Source: Bathynomus jamesi (Eukaryota > Arthropoda > Malacostraca > Isopoda > Cirolanidae). Taken from it: 64,000 nucleotides of DNA. The notes under the pieces are model-generated. The model worked only from the letters and a program-made list of their open reading frames with translations. It made no database searches and was not told where the DNA came from. This document shows positions 21,102 through 31,722 of the stretch, one piece after another. The DNA is taken from NCBI GenBank assembly GCA_023014485.1, contig JAJOZX010007483.1:62001-126000 (forward strand). The letters are read 5' to 3'. The position numbers were made by a program, and so were the translations under genes. The first letter of the stretch is position 1. Every line of letters begins with the position of its first letter.

Positions 21102-21109
21102 TGTATATA

Positions 21110-22297
21110 CAGGGTGTCCCATAAGTCTGGACCCATAGGGATTTATAATATATTTTTTTATTATGTTGCAGGTAAACCATGTCACTGACTAGAGAGGAGA
21201 GAGTTCAAGTTATTTTGCTGGTCGGGACCCGCAGTCACCGGGAAGTGGCCGAAGAATTCAACAATATGCATCAAGACCGCGCACCAATCACACACAGATG
21301 TGTTGGCAAGTTGATAGCCAATTTAAGGAAACTGGATCCGTAGCTGACAAGCCTCGCAGAGGACCTTCAAGGACTGTTACGGAAGACGAAACCAGTACCA
21401 ATGTGTTGGCTAGCTTCGCTGTCAGTCCCAAGAAGTCACTTCGACGCATGTCCAGCGAAACTGGGATCTCCAAGAGCAGCATCCACCGCATCTTGAAACT
21501 TCATCACTGGCATCCATACAAACTGCAACTCCATCAGCGTTTAAGTGAAGATGATCCTGATAGGCGAGTTCAGTTTTGCGAATGGGCAGAAGAACAATGC
21601 GTGAGTGATGAGACGTTCCCATCAAAAATTCTGTTCTCTGATGAAGCGAACTTTTATGTTTCTGGGGAAGTCAACCGTCAGAACACTCGATACTGGTCAC
21701 CAACAAATCCTCATTGGTTTGATCCTTCCAAGGAACAAGGTGCCCAACGCCTCATGGTTTGGTGTGGGATATGGAAAGACAGAATCGTTGGTCCCTTCTT
21801 CTTTGACGTGACGGTAACCGGTGACACGTACCTCAAGATGTTGCAGGAGGAAGTATTTCCAAGCATGTTGAACCCAGCAGGCGACTACCTGGAGTGGTTT
21901 CAGCAGGATGGCGCCCTCCGCATTACGCCACGACGGTTAGAAATTACCTTACCACACAGTTTCCAGAACACTGGATTGGACGACGAGGACATGTTGAGTT
22001 TCCACCAAGGAGCCCTGATCTTACTCCGCTGGATTTTTATTTGTGGGGCCACTTGAAAGCCAAAGTGTACGAGGTCAAAATTCAGAACATTTTCTACCTT
22101 AAAGCACGCATTGTGGAGGCGTGTCAAGAAATTTCTGCGACTGTGATTCAGAAAGTGCTGTCGCAGTGGAGATTGCGTCTTGAACTATGTGTGCGACACA
22201 ACGGCGGACACTTTGAACAGATTATGTAATAAATTTTTGGACTATTTTGTAATTTTATTAATTTTGCCCTATGGGTCCAGACTTACGGGACACCCTG
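21110..22297 (+). mobile_element. DD41D mariner-like element, full length
   Basis: Terminal inverted repeats CAGGGTGTCCCATAAGTCTG at 21110 and their mirror at 22297, about 30 bp with one or two mismatches, flanked by TA on both sides and by (TA)n tracts. Length 1188 bp is near that expected for an autonomous copy. The transposase gene inside is plus strand and broken at two places. Confidence 0.9.
21179..22229 (+). pseudogene. DD41D transposase, near complete with two one-base frameshifts
   Basis: ATG at 21179 opens MSLTREERVQVILLVGTRSH, a helix-turn-helix DNA-binding region. A one-base loss near 21320 shifts the frame to FKETGSVADKPRRG, then KSLRRMSSETGISKSSIHR (second helix-turn-helix). 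The first catalytic aspartate is in LFSDEANFYVSGEVNRQ, the second in FQQDGA near 21908. A second one-base loss near 21916 moves to PPHYATTVRNYL and [14 protein letters not shown] with the third aspartate, spacing 41. It ends at 22229 after NGGHFEQIM. Apart from the two frameshifts I see no in-frame stop, so the copy looks recently active. Confidence 0.85.
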
Positions 22298-22299
22298 TA

Positions 22300-22302
<3 letters not shown>

Positions 22303-22346
<44 letters not shown>
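22303..22346. repeat. (TA)n microsatellite
   Basis: About 20 TA units between the DD41D mariner and the first tRNA-derived repeat unit. Confidence 0.9.
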
Positions 22347-22348
<2 letters not shown>

Positions 22349-22613
22349 CGTAAAGAACGACGCTTTGTATAGGAGACTTATCCGCGCAAGATGAGAGCGA
22401 AAGAACGAAACAATTGAAAAAATGAGGTACCCACCCGGGAATCGAACCCGATCTTCCGATTGCCGGTCAGACATGATAACCACTACACCATAGGCCTCAC
22501 CCAACAAATGCTCGTAATTCCTCTACATACGCGCAGAAACCAATGTCCCAAAGGGGCACCTCCCGCATGCCGTAACATTTATACATTATAACTGCAAACA
22601 CGCAGTATAATTA
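22347..22613 (-). repeat. tRNA-derived repeat unit 1
   Basis: A 267-bp unit starting ACGTAAAGAACGACGCTTTG. On the minus strand, 22423-22499 has a tRNA-like core with A box (TGGTGTAGTGG) and B box (GGTTCGATTC). This copy lost two bases in the T-arm region. It is followed directly by a second copy in the same orientation at 22614, giving a period of 267. The design (tRNA-like head plus unrelated body) resembles a SINE. Confidence 0.75.
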
Positions 22614-22840
22614 ACGTAAAGAACGACGCTTTGTATAGGAGACTTATCCGCGCAAGATGAGAGCGAAAGAACGAAACAATTGAAAAAATGAGGTACCCAC
22701 CCGGGAATCGAACCCGGGATCTTCCGATTGCCGGTCAGACATGATAACCACTACACCATAGGCCTCACCCAAACAAATGCTCGTAATTCCTCTACATACG
22801 CGCAGAAACCAATGCCCCAAAGGGGCACCTCCCGTTTGCA
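22614..22840 (-). repeat. tRNA-derived repeat unit 2
   Basis: Direct repeat of unit 1, with the tRNA-like core at 22689-22767 on the minus strand. The core has a full T arm (CCGGG/TTCGATT/CCCGG) and a good anticodon arm (TCTGA/TCGGA). It is joined tail-to-tail with the inverted third unit near 22840. Confidence 0.75.
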
Positions 22841-23110
22841 GTTATAATGTATAAATGTTACGGCATGCGGGAGGTGCCCCTTTGGGCATTGGTTTCTGCG
22901 CGTATGTAGAGGAATTACGAGCATTTGTTTGGGTGAGGCCTATGGTGTAGTGGTTATCATGTCTGACCGGCAATCGGAAGATCCGGGTTCGATTCCCGGG
23001 TGGGTACCTCATTTTTTCAATTGTTTCGTTCTTTCGCTCTCATCTTGCGCGGATGAGTCTCCTATACAAAGCGTCATTCTTTACGTTAATTATACTGCGT
23101 GTTTGCAGTT
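22841..23110 (+). repeat. tRNA-derived repeat unit 3, inverted
   Basis: Inverted copy of unit 2. The tRNA-like core is at 22934-23011 on the plus strand. The anticodon loop would read CCGGCAA (GGC, nominally alanine), but position 33 is C instead of the near-universal T. The standard acceptor stem does not pair; instead TGAGG and CCTCA outside it pair perfectly. So this is a tRNA-derived repeat rather than a working tRNA gene. Confidence 0.75.
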
Positions 23111-23206
23111 ATAATGTATATATGTATATATATATATATTATATATATACATATATATATACAGTATATATATATAGATATATATATATATATATATATA
23201 TATTGC
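23111..23206. repeat. Interrupted (TA)n microsatellite
   Basis: TA-rich tract with ATATATAC and AGATATA interruptions after the third tRNA-derived unit. Confidence 0.85.
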
Positions 23207-24427
23207 CTCGTTGGCACTATAATAATGTTAATTATAATGTCATATTAATTATTATGATTGCTTGAGGCTGAGGTCACCATGATCTTTTCAGATCAAATAA
23301 TATTATTAATTAAGGAAAGTAATGAGATTTAAGTAAAAAAAATAAACGTTGCAGTTGGTTGAATAAAAGTTGTATTGAAATGTTATAAATGTACACTTGA
23401 TTAAAGACTTCAATATTATATAACGCGTGAGGTAATGAAGGTCTTTATATAAAGCTAGGGGAATGACACCAGGGCAATGGAACCTGTTACACGTTGTTAC
23501 ATGGTGAGATCTCTCGTGTCACTGGAGAACGAAGTGAAATGCGATCGAGGCGTCGCGCACAATGCCACCAATTGTAAAAAAATCGGCCAAAAGTAAAAAG
23601 AAAAGTTTGTTTGAATTGGTACCAAGTTCTTTTCTCCATATTGTAAAGTGCCTGAGGACTCTTAAATCGTATTTTATTCATAAGGCTGGTTTAATGGGAT
23701 CAAAAATAGGATGAAATACGTTAATTATGAAGACAGATAAATATATCTTATTTCTATAAAATATATGATTATTCAACATCTCCGTAAAATGATATATAAA
23801 AGTCAAATCTTCAATTCATAATCATCATTGCATAGAATAACCCTTCATATAATAGGTAAAGCACATTAAATATCTGATTTTAAATTTCCATATTCATTTA
23901 AAAAAATTAAAATAATACATGTTTTATTTAAAAAAGTAAAAATATACAAATAATTCACTTAAACTTCTAACTATGAAAAAGAATCGATGGGGACGAAATC
24001 TTTGCAAGTTTGTACAGGAAAAATACTGACAATTAAGAGGGAGAAAGAAATAGCTGCGCATATTTACGCAATTTCAAACAAGATTCTGTTTAGTGGTAAA
24101 CAGTGCAGAATAATGAGCGCGCATCATCTCACTTGCTACAGCATGTTCAAACGTGTTCAGCATAAATTATTATATATAGGCTTGCTTGTGTTAACTTTTC
24201 TCATTATCACTCATAGTGTGATTGAGCATAGTATTATTATAATGTGAATTGCCTTGATTTATTTTAGGTATGTATGTTAATTATTACTATATGAAATAAA
24301 TTAATTATTGTGAATAAATGTTACATGATGCCAATTAGCAATTATGCCAATCGTGATGATTACAATAAATATTTTTAGTATATATTAATCTTATATTATT
24401 TTTTCAGCTGTTGAAACTGAAACTAAG
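23207..24427. other. AT-rich DNA with no recognised gene
   Basis: No open frame with recognisable similarity. A CACAATG word at 23571 was considered as a possible Transib terminus for the gene that follows, but no matching right terminus was found. Confidence 0.5.
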
Positions 24428-26619
24428 ATGGTCTTATCAATAAAAAGGCTAAATCTCATTGAAATAGTTAAGCAGCATGGGATAAACAATGAAAATATTG
24501 CTCAATTGATTTTAAATCATATATTAGAAACAATCCCAGTTGACAGAACGACAATCGGATGAAAGTAAAACTGAATGCATTAAAATAAGAACTTTTATTT
24601 CTGATCTAAAAAAGTTCCACAGACAATATTCAAGAAAGCTTGATAGAGTAATAGAAAATAAAAAAGAATGGCTTGAGAAATGCTTGATGTTGCCTATCGA
24701 AAATTTGAAAGATGCGGCTACACCACAACTTCGTCCTGGACGCCCACCTACTGCATCATGGAAGGAATTGTCAGAGAGATCAAAAAAGAAGAATGACAGC
24801 TGCATTAGCTGATAAGGACGAAGAGTTGCTCGCTTTTGCTGCGGCAAGGTCAGTCAGAGGAGACTCACAAAAACGAGATTTTGCTTTTGTAATGAAAGAA
24901 GCAACGATGTCTCCCTCTCGACCAAGTAAAATCAAGAGAGCTTTAAATCCTAAGACGCCCATTAAATACTCAAATGAAGAAGCATTAGTTCTTATTCTTT
25001 AAACAGATATGAGCTATAGGGGTTACACTATATTGAGGAAATCTCTTTTACAACATGGTGTTACTGTATATCCTTCGAATAAGGATCTGGCGAAAACTAA
25101 AATGAGCTGCTACCCTGAAGAAATAGAAATTTCTGAAATAAAAGAAGAATGCAAACTAGAAAGTTTACTGAAACATACGACTTCTAGATTGTTAAAGGTA
25201 GCTGAACCAGAGATGATTTCTTATTTTAATAGTGATCAACCATTAGTCCTTACTGGAACATTGTACTCGAAATGTGGTTTTCATGGAGCTTCCGGTCAAA
25301 AGATCTAAAAACAAAAATATAATCTAAATGAGCTAAATGAAGCTATTAGAAACGAAGAAAGTCTGTTTAGCACATGTTTGGTGCCTCTGCAACTCGTAAT
25401 CGAAGATAAAGCCGTTTGGTTTAATAAAGTACCATCAAGTATGCATTATTGTAGACCAATACGTCTCCAATATGTAAAAGAAACGCCAGACATATCTAGA
25501 GCTGAAGAAGAATACATAATGAATAGAATAGAATAGAATAACCTTTGTTAATAATAATAAAATAAATACATTTTATCAATTTACAATGACATGAGTAATT
25601 GTGAAGCTCGACTATTTATTTTATTTTATTTGGCCCTTAAGCTTTAGACTTTACTGGGCAGAATATAGAGCAGAATACTCAACATCTAATCACTATAAAT
25701 AACATAGATATTACAGTTAACATAAAACATGATTTGGCTCTGACAATGTGGGATGGAAAAGCAGTTAATGCCTTAACAAATACAGCTTCCACCCAAACAC
25801 ACAATATATGTGGTGCAAAACCCTCAGAAATGAATGATTTCAATAAACTTAGTGCTAAGCAAGTGAATGAAAACTCTTTGCAGTATGGTCTTTCTACCCT
25901 ACATTGCTGGATAAGATTTTTTGAGTTCATTATCCATGTTGGCTACAAAATCGACATAAAAAGTGGCAGGCCAAAACTAATGAAGAGAAGGAAAGTGTCC
26001 AGAAAAGAAAGAAGATGATTCAATCCGAGTTTAGGTCCACATTAAGCTTAATTGTTGATCAACCTAGAGTTGGATCAGGCAACAGCAATGATGGCAATAC
26101 TGCAACAAGAGCCTTTCAAAATCATGGTGAGTTCTCTAGAATAACCAGAGTTAATGAAGATTTAATAAAACGATTATATGTCATTCTGCAAGTATTAGCA
26201 TCAAGCCATGAAATAGACAGTGAAAAATTTCATAAGTTCTCTTTTGCAACAGTTCAATTTATCGTTGAACTTTATCCATGGTTCAAGATGCCACCATCCA
26301 TTCATAGGTACTTATTCATGGGAAAGAAGTGATAAATAAACATATTTTACCAATTGGGATGTATTCAGAAGAGGCACAAGAAGCTCTTAATAAACACATA
26401 AGAAATGCACGACAGCACCATTCAAGAAAGATATCAAGGCGTGACACAATTAAAGATCAACTCCATTATCTCTTAATGTCTAGTGATCCAGTTATCAGTA
26501 GTTTGAGAAAATTTGACCCGGTTAAAAAGAGTTGTTTGTCTCATGATGCTGTCTCACTTCTGAAATATAATATTGATCTTTCAAATTTAGATCTAAGTTC
26601 TGATGATGAAGCTGATTAG
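24428..26619 (+). pseudogene. Transib/RAG1-like transposase relic
   Basis: Plus-strand blocks in order: MVLSIKRLNLIEIVKQHGIN (24428), a frameshift, KFHRQYSRKLDRVIENKKEW, RDFAFVMKEA, SYRGYTILRKSLLQHGV (25009), then after a 150-bp interruption (about 25530-25680) KHDLALTMWDGKAVNALTNT, NICGAKPSEMNDFN, LSTLHCWIRFFEF, VGSGNSNDGNTATRAF and PIGMYSEEAQEALNK. RAG1 and Transib transposases have a GNxAR-type block and a conserved glutamate within a short helix before a basic stretch; DGNTATR and EEAQEALNKHIRNARQ fit these places. The assignment is inference from memory. At least five frameshifts or stops make it a pseudogene. No terminal inverted repeats or 5-bp duplications were identified. Confidence 0.6.
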
Positions 26620-27583
26620 GCCAAACCTTTTTCATATAACTATGAAATGAAATTCAAAATTGAATTTAATGTAGAATTTAATGTTTTACAATATGATTTT
26701 TCCAATTTGTGGCTATGCATTTTGTTTGATATTATTTCTTATCTTAACAGCTATAAACTGTTATAAATATATTATATTTATTTCTATTAGAATTTTATAA
26801 TATACGGAAAATGTATTTCAAATTATAAAAACAGATATTTTATATAATTTTTGTTTATTTCTGTTAATTGAAAATGTGATTATAATGGTTTATAGTATAA
26901 TAAATATATTTTGATTTATTAATTTCATCTCTCTTTCCTTTATGTAATTATAGATTTAGAAGTTAAAGTAACATTAATCACTAATATAAAAGGAAATGAT
27001 CAATTTCTAAAATGGAGTCTTATCATATTGTCACAAAAAGACCAGGATCTTAATAAATCTAGGAATTGGAATTTAAAAGTTACACTTAGTGGTTAGGATA
27101 AAGAAAATTAAGAATAAAAAAATTTAAATTATATTTATAATGAAAGCTATGTTATTAATTAAATGGGTATAACAAAAGGATATATACAGTAATTAAACTA
27201 CACGGAAATTAACTTAAGTGAATGGCTAAAGTGACTAAATGCAATTGACTAAACATAAATGACGATATATAAATATGTGCAGGAAAGCTTTTTGCTGAAG
27301 TTAGTAACTAAATCAGAACTAGAGGCTAGAAAACCCCAAAATGGAATCTGGTGGATGCTGAGATGCAGACGACAGCCTCCAAGTGTATTTTTCTTATCAG
27401 TGAATTATTTACAAAAGAATGTTTCCTTTGCCGATGTGGCATCGGAGAGTATCAGCATTCAGAAAGAACCTTATAATAAGAATATAATAAGAATTATGAA
27501 TGCAAGTTATATTGAAAATTGAGCAAGACACATTTACATTTACACAATTAATTAAAGCAAACAAAAAGGAATCATCACAATAG
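26620..27583. other. AT-rich DNA with no recognised gene
   Basis: Low-complexity AT-rich sequence. An 87-codon open stretch at 27259-27522 (plus) has no recognised similarity. Confidence 0.5.
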
Positions 27584-27635
27584 TGGGTTTGCATGATTCA
27601 TTCGTTTCAGTGTTTAAGTGTGAAATTTATCCCAT
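27584..27635 (+). repeat. Solitary PLE-1-type 3' tail
   Basis: TGGGTTTGCATGATTCATTC and the following GTGTGAAATTTATCCCA closely match the extreme 3' tail of the PLE-1 right arm at 19925-19976, and like it run straight into (TA)n. It is a tail-only remnant next to the left arm of PLE-2. Confidence 0.65.
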
Positions 27636-27655
27636 ATATATATATATATATATAT

Positions 27656-29437
27656 GATGAATAAAACTACGAAGGAAAGGAAACACAGAATGATGCTCAA
27701 GCGCTTTCGTCTAATGACATCCTCAGGAACACTGAAGTACATAGAGAGTTACAGCCTATATATAGGTTACAGAAAAAAAAATAAAATAAAAAAATAAAAA
27801 ATATACATACATACATATACAATAAACGGAGAAATGAAATAAAAAAAAAAAATTATTAAACATTAAAAGATTGTGGGAGGGGCATACAACTTTGTAAGAA
27901 AACACTATCGATTTTTAGCACAAGATCAAACTACCGATTTTTAGCACAAGATTAAATTAATTGTTTCCAACCAATGTTATAAAAAAAAATAAAAAAAATA
28001 CTAATTTATACTGGAAATCTGCCCGGGTTTTATCACTCTACCCATCTTGTATATAAAAATAAATTGAAAAATAAAAGTTATTAGAGTGGCATACAAGTTT
28101 ACCAAAGATTTTGCGTTCTACCCTTCTTATCTAAATCTTTTCTGAAGGAATTCAAAACAACAGGATCGAATTGAAAAAGACCTTTGCTTATGTTGAAGTT
28201 ATTTGTAAGTTGGATAATGGCAGACTCAAGAATATTTCTATTAACAATGTTGCTAGAGTGAAATAAAACTGAAGCATTATTCCAATCAATACAGTGGGAT
28301 AACTCTGACAAATGGACAAAAAGGGCACTGGACGACTGTCCTGTTCTAACGGAATATTGATGTTGTTTTATACGTGTGTGCAAATCCTTTCCCGTCTGAC
28401 CTATGTAAAAGGAATCACATTGTTTACAACCAATTTTATAGATAATGCCTGAATTATTGGTAGGGCTATTTTTTACTACGATATTTTTCACAATATTGTT
28501 ATATGAAAATACTACATTAATATCCAAAAGCTTAAGTACATTAGCAATGCCTAAAAAGCCCGGGAAAAATGGAAGTACTAAAATATTTTTTGACAAAGTA
28601 CGAGTGTTATTATTGCCCCGATAGAAAGTTCGTTTTGCCTTGTTGAGACAAGATTCCATAAACGCAGATGGATAACACAGATCACTTCCAATACCGTTGA
28701 TTTTTTCTAATTCGGCATCGATGTATTCCGGACTGGCGATCCTAAGGGCGCGGAGAAACATTGAAGAAAAAATGGCCTTCTTAGTAGGGGTGTCATGTCC
28801 CGAGTAAAAGTGTACGTAGGACAAATTGTTTTTTTTTTTCCGATAGATACTGAACTTAAGACCTGGGCTTTCCCTATGTACACGCACATCCAAAAACGGA
28901 ATTGAATTGTCTTGTTCCACTTCTAAAGTAAACTTAATGGAGGGGACTTGATCATTTAACTGAAGGAGGAAGTTATCCAGGTCACGATTCATGGGCCAGA
29001 TACACAAACTATCGTCGACGTACCGCAACCAAGGGATGCCAACCCCCAGGATTCTCGGAATGTAAGTAATTTCGAAAAACTCCATATAAATATTGGAGAG
29101 GAGGGGCGACAAGGGTTGCCCATGGCCATCCCAAAAACTTGTTGATAATACTCGTTTTGAAAGTGAATTTACAGTCTTTGATGCAAAGCTTAATAAGTTC
29201 CAAAACAATGTGTGAAGGTAGTGGCAGGTCATACTTATGTAATTCTTGGGAGAGAAAGTCAAGCATATCATCAATCGGCACTTTTGTAAACAATGAACAA
29301 ACGTCAAAACTGATCAATCTATCGTTAGTTTCAGTACGTGCATTATTCAATTTTTCTGACAAGCCATTTGGAGAGTTTATAAGTAATAGAGCCCACCGAG
29401 CTAATAATAGGGCGCATAGGGTTGCCAGGTTTCTTCA
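27656..29437 (-). mobile_element. PLE-2, left arm (minus), RT plus GIY-YIG
   Basis: From 29362 down the minus strand reads LISFDVCSLFTKVPID (RT palm), a frameshift near 29125, then PLSPLLSNIYMEFFE, LRYVDDSLCIWPMN (catalytic VDD), FLDVRVHRESPGLKFSIYRK, and without interruption the GIY-YIG domain IIYKIGCKQCDSFYIGQTGK. It ends in DLDKKGRTQNLW at 28099. RT followed by GIY-YIG is the diagnostic order of Penelope-like elements. Only one frameshift was seen in the region covered, so it is fairly young. The 3' region, to 27656, includes a hammerhead fold (27694-27731). The N-terminal part of the RT is cut at the head-to-head junction near 29437. Confidence 0.85.
27694..27731 (-). ncRNA. Hammerhead ribozyme fold in the PLE-2 left arm
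   Basis: On the minus strand: UGUUC, core CUGAGGA, one extra U, stem II GUC with loop AUUA and GAC, core GAA, palindrome AGCGCU as a loopless stem III, cleavage-site U, then GAGCA, which pairs with UGUUC (one G-U). This is the same layout as in PLE-1, including the single extra base after the core, although the stem sequences differ. Covariation across two element families supports a real fold. Confidence 0.75.
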
Positions 29438-30577
29438 ATGTTTCTCCGCGCCCTTAGGATCGCCAGTCCGGAATACATCGATGCCGAATTAGAAAAAATC
29501 AACGGTATTGGAAGTGATCTGTGTTATCCATCTGCGTTTATGGAATCTTGTCTCAACAAGGCAAAACGAACTTTCTATCGGGGCAATAATAACACTCGTA
29601 CTTTGTCAAAAAATATTTTAGTACTTCCATTTTTCACCGGCTTTTTAGGCATTGCTAATGTACTTAAACTTTTGGATATTAATGTAGTATTTTCATATAA
29701 CAATATTGTGAAAAATATCGTAGTGAAAAATAGCCCTACCAATAATTCAGGCATTATCTATAAAATTGGGTGTAAACAATGTGATTCCTTTTACATAGGT
29801 CAGACGGGAAAGGATTTGCACACACGTATAAAACAGCATCAATATTCCGTTAGAACAGGACAGTTGTCCAGTGCTCTTTTTGTCCATTTGTCAGAGTTAT
29901 CCCACTGTATTGATTGGAATAATGCTTCAGTTTTATTTCACTCTAGCAACATTGTTAATAGAAATATTCTTGAGTCTGCCATTATCCAACTTACAAATAA
30001 CTTCAACATAAGCAAAGGTCTTTTTCAACTCGATCCTGTTGTTTTGAATTCCTTCAGAAAAGATTTAGATAAGAAGGGTTGAACGCTAAATCTTTGGTAA
30101 ACTTGTATGCCACTCTAATAACTTTTATTTTTCAATTTATTTTTATATACAAGATGGGTAGAGTGATAAAACCTGGGCAGATTTCCAGTATAAATTAGTA
30201 TTTTTTTAATTTTTTTTTTTATAACATTGGTTGGAAACAATTAATTTAATCTTGTGCTAAAAATCGGTAGTTTGATCTTGTGCTAAAAATCGATAGTGTT
30301 TTCTTACAAAGTTGTATGCCCCTCCCACAATCTTTTAATTTTTAATAATTTTTTTTTTTAATTTCATTTCTCCGTTTATTGTATATGTATGTATGTATAT
30401 TTTTTTATTTATTTATTTTTTTTGTAACCTATATATAGGCTGCAACTCTCTATGTACTTCAGTGTTCCTGAGGATGTCATTAGACGAAAGCGCTTGAGCA
30501 CCCTTCTGTGTTTCCTTTCCTTCGTGGTTTTATTCATCATAAATATTTTTCACGTGTTACTTTTGTCAAATAATTTT
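29438..30577 (+). mobile_element. PLE-2, right arm (plus), RT tail plus GIY-YIG
   Basis: An open frame at 29438-30082 reads MFLRALRIASPEYIDAELEK, an uninterrupted C-terminal RT portion and the entire GIY-YIG domain (IIYKIGCKQCDSFYIGQTGK) to a stop after DLDKKG. It is an inverted, highly similar copy of 28110-28765. The catalytic VDD region is not included. The 3' region holds an intact hammerhead fold (30463-30500), and a tail with TTTCACGTGTTACTTTTGTC leads to (TA)n at 30578. Confidence 0.85.
30463..30500 (+). ncRNA. Hammerhead ribozyme fold in the PLE-2 right arm
   Basis: Identical in core, stems I-III and extra base to the left-arm ribozyme at 27694-27731: UGUUC, CUGAGGA, GUC/GAC with AUUA loop, GAA, AGCGCU, U, GAGCA. 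Both arms of PLE-2 therefore keep an intact fold. Confidence 0.75.
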
Positions 30578-30653
30578 CATATATATATATATATATATAT
30601 GTAAAGAACGACTGTGTGTTGTTTACAGTTAAAATGTATATATATATATATAA
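30578..30653. repeat. (TA)n tracts around a remnant of the tRNA-derived repeat ends
   Basis: Two TA tracts (about 30578-30600 and 30637-30652) enclose GTAAAGAACGAC and TTTACAGTTAAAATGTATA. These match the outer ends of the tRNA-derived repeat units at 22347-23110 without their tRNA-like core. Confidence 0.6.
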
Positions 30654-31646
30654 TTGCTTTGTTTTGCGTCTCTCTTTCATTCTATTATTTGTTTCCATCC
30701 ATCTGAATTCTGTTCCACCTATTCAACCAATCTGACAACTACAAAAATAGATTCTATACGAAAAATATTTTCGACCGTCGAAAACCGTTAATTTCCCCGG
30801 AGCAAAATTATAAAAGGCGATTTGTGAGTCACTTTAAAAAAATAATATTTAATTTACGAAATTAAAAACGCAGCAAAAACTTGAACAAAGACAGTTTTTT
30901 CTCTTAACTTATTTATTTAGTGAAACTTTTAAATTTGGCTTAAATGAGTGGACGATCTTCCGCTATTTCGACTCTTTCTGAACGAACTCATGGTGAGTAA
31001 TTTAAGATGTTATTCAGCTTAGCGATGAAGGAACGAATGATTGAATGCGCATTGGAGCATTTTAATTCTTCTTTCACATTTTTCTCTCATTCAGTTCGGA
31101 ATTTTAAAATGTTATCATATTCTTCATATTTTCAAAGGATTTCCTTCCATTTATTAATAAAGTGACAAATGAGAGTTTTATTGTCATTAAACGTGGATTT
31201 ATACTGAAAAACACTTACACGGTCACCAATTACCGGATATCTTGATGAGATTATAAATTAAAACTATATTATAATGACGAGTGTTTTCATATACTCATAT
31301 GCATTGAAATGAAAATGTAGTGTATTATCAAATGAAACTACACCGTTAAGTAACAAATGCTGCAGCGCCTGGAACTCAATGGGCAAAACACCATTTCCTT
31401 ATGAACGAAGTGAATACACTGAAGTTGGGGGTTTGATTCCCGATGGTTTTGGTTAAAAATAAATATGGACCTAGCGTAATGGGCGGCGTTCTAGTCCTTT
31501 CTAGGCCTTCTGATTGATTATTATTTAAATTAAAAGGGATTGTTTTCATGAAACTAAAAGGGCAGAAATCTCGTCGGCTTTCAAAATTAAGTACAGGATA
31601 GTTAAAATGAAAGCTTTCATAATCTCTAAAAGGAACATGCATAAAA

Positions 31647-31650
<4 letters not shown>
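30654..31650. other. Unique-looking AT-rich DNA
   Basis: Apart from the possible exon at 30944-30992 nothing is recognised. This is one of the few stretches of about 1 kb without visible transposon structure. Confidence 0.5.
30944..30992 (+). CDS. Possible first coding exon of an unknown gene
   Basis: ATG at 30944 opens MSGRSSAISTLSERTH, and at 30993 the sequence GTGAGTAA is a strong splice donor. The region upstream contains a pyrimidine-rich, AT-rich leader without obvious repeats. This is the only place in the window with an exon-like start that is not a transposon. I could not find a second exon, the peptide matches no family I know, and a chance ATG plus donor is quite possible. Confidence 0.25.

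Positions 31651-31722
<72 letters not shown>
31651..31722. repeat. (CT)n followed by (TA)n
   Basis: About 24 CT units followed by about 12 TA units. On the minus strand this lies immediately beyond the (TTTTCA)-type tail of a LINE fragment. Confidence 0.95.

Noticed and set aside
22423..23011. Functional tRNA-Ala(GGC) genes
   Set aside because: C at position 33, a failed standard acceptor stem and placement inside a 267-bp repeated unit point to tRNA-derived repeats.
23571..23600. CACAATG as the left terminus of a Transib element
   Set aside because: No matching CATTGTG right terminus or 5-bp duplication was found up to 27640.
25530..25680. Intron inside the Transib-like gene
   Set aside because: No convincing GT...AG boundaries in frame; the stretch is AT-rich with GAATAGAATAGAATA repeats and may be an insertion or decayed sequence.
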